DNA of 14,536 nt from Clostridia bacterium (GTDB taxonomy: Bacteria; Bacillota; Clostridia; Oscillospirales; Acutalibacteraceae), in the NCBI GenBank assembly GCA_900754145.1, contig CAAEBW010000013.1, positions 1 to 14,536 on the forward strand. The letters are read 5' to 3'. Within the stretch, counting starts at the first letter, position 1, and each line of letters begins with the position of its first letter. Shown here one piece after another: positions 14,392-14,536 of the stretch. Under the pieces are notes generated by a model. It searched no databases. It saw only the letters and a program-made list of their open reading frames with translations, and had not been told where the DNA came from. A program made the position numbers and the translations under genes.

Positions 14392-14518
14392 CGGACGGTC
14401 AGGTATGTCCGTTATCTCACCTCTAATGCCCAAACAATGGGGCTGTAAAACACAAATCGGGGTTTGTAGAGATAAAGCTTAAAGATATTTTGTAGGGGCG
14501 GGCATCCTTGACCGCCCG
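14392..14518. repeat. Pair of diverged inverted GC-rich repeats upstream of hprK
   Basis: CGGACGGTCAGGTATGTCCG (14392-14411) matches the reverse complement of CGGGCATCCTTGACCGCCCG (14499-14518) at 16 of 20 positions. Between them TTATCTC (14412-14418) pairs with GAGATAA (14469-14475). The right-hand copy also folds on itself (GGGCGG 14496-14501 with CCGCCC 14512-14517) and is preceded by TGTAGG. The interval from 14358 to the window end has no credible gene. From memory, short elements of the TGTAGGGGCGG type are dispersed in intergenic regions of gut Clostridia, so this may be a small non-coding repeat or MITE-like element. The pairing is seen; the identity is inferred. Confidence 0.5.
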
Positions 14519-14536
14519 AATAGCAACACAACAAAC

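Noticed and set aside
14412..14475. Possible riboswitch in the three-way-junction-like stretch
   Set aside because: It has no conserved core of a riboswitch class I recognise and the internal stems are short; kept only as a repeat-associated structure.
1..14536. CRISPR arrays, tRNA or rRNA genes, transposases, phage or defence genes
   Set aside because: No regularly spaced direct repeats, no tRNA-like or rRNA-like segments, and no such proteins in any frame; the region reads as core chromosome.

Overview
The window is a compact, single-direction stretch of a Firmicutes chromosome. It looks most like a class Clostridia gut anaerobe of the Oscillospirales/Ruminococcaceae kind. This is inferred from the gene set (hprK, murB-rapZ-whiA, a Clostridia-type dnaE-pfkA pair), purine-rich Shine-Dalgarno sites, TTG starts and moderate GC with AT-rich intergenic gaps. 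All twelve genes I can support lie on the minus strand, so transcription runs from high to low coordinates. There are no tRNA, rRNA, transposase, phage or CRISPR features.

Reading in the direction of transcription, there are three probable transcription units. (1) hprK, a ROK glucokinase, murB, rapZ, whiA and dnaE (14291 to 6158), with gaps of 2 to 33 nt and a candidate sigma-A promoter at 14329-14357. This unit combines carbon sensing, glucose entry into glycolysis, cell-wall precursor synthesis, the RapZ/WhiA pair and a replicative polymerase. (2) pfkA, mnmA, a LUD-domain protein and a D-Ala-D-Ala carboxypeptidase (6083 to 2051), starting from a good sigma-A promoter (TTGAAA-17-TATACT) overlapped by a near-consensus clostridial Rex operator. 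A strong hairpin separates pfkA from mnmA, and a 17-bp hairpin buries the ribosome binding site of the carboxypeptidase gene. (3) pgi and a small P-loop protein of unknown function (1955 to 153), with its own promoter (TTGAAA-17-TAAAAT) and a strong terminator-like palindrome at 15-63.

The glucokinase, Pgi and PfkA together give the complete path from glucose to fructose-1,6-bisphosphate, and hprK encodes the kinase that senses that metabolite in characterised Firmicutes. MurB and the carboxypeptidase serve peptidoglycan synthesis and trimming. RapZ and WhiA are usual neighbours of MurB, but the YvcK/GlmR gene that normally sits between them is missing here.

Beyond the upstream end of hprK (14358-14536) is a non-coding stretch with two diverged inverted copies of a GC-rich element, probably a dispersed repeat. 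I found no evidence of a new defence or mobile system. The most interesting signals are regulatory: the Rex-like operator on pfkA, the SD-burying hairpin before the carboxypeptidase gene, and the intercistronic hairpin after pfkA.
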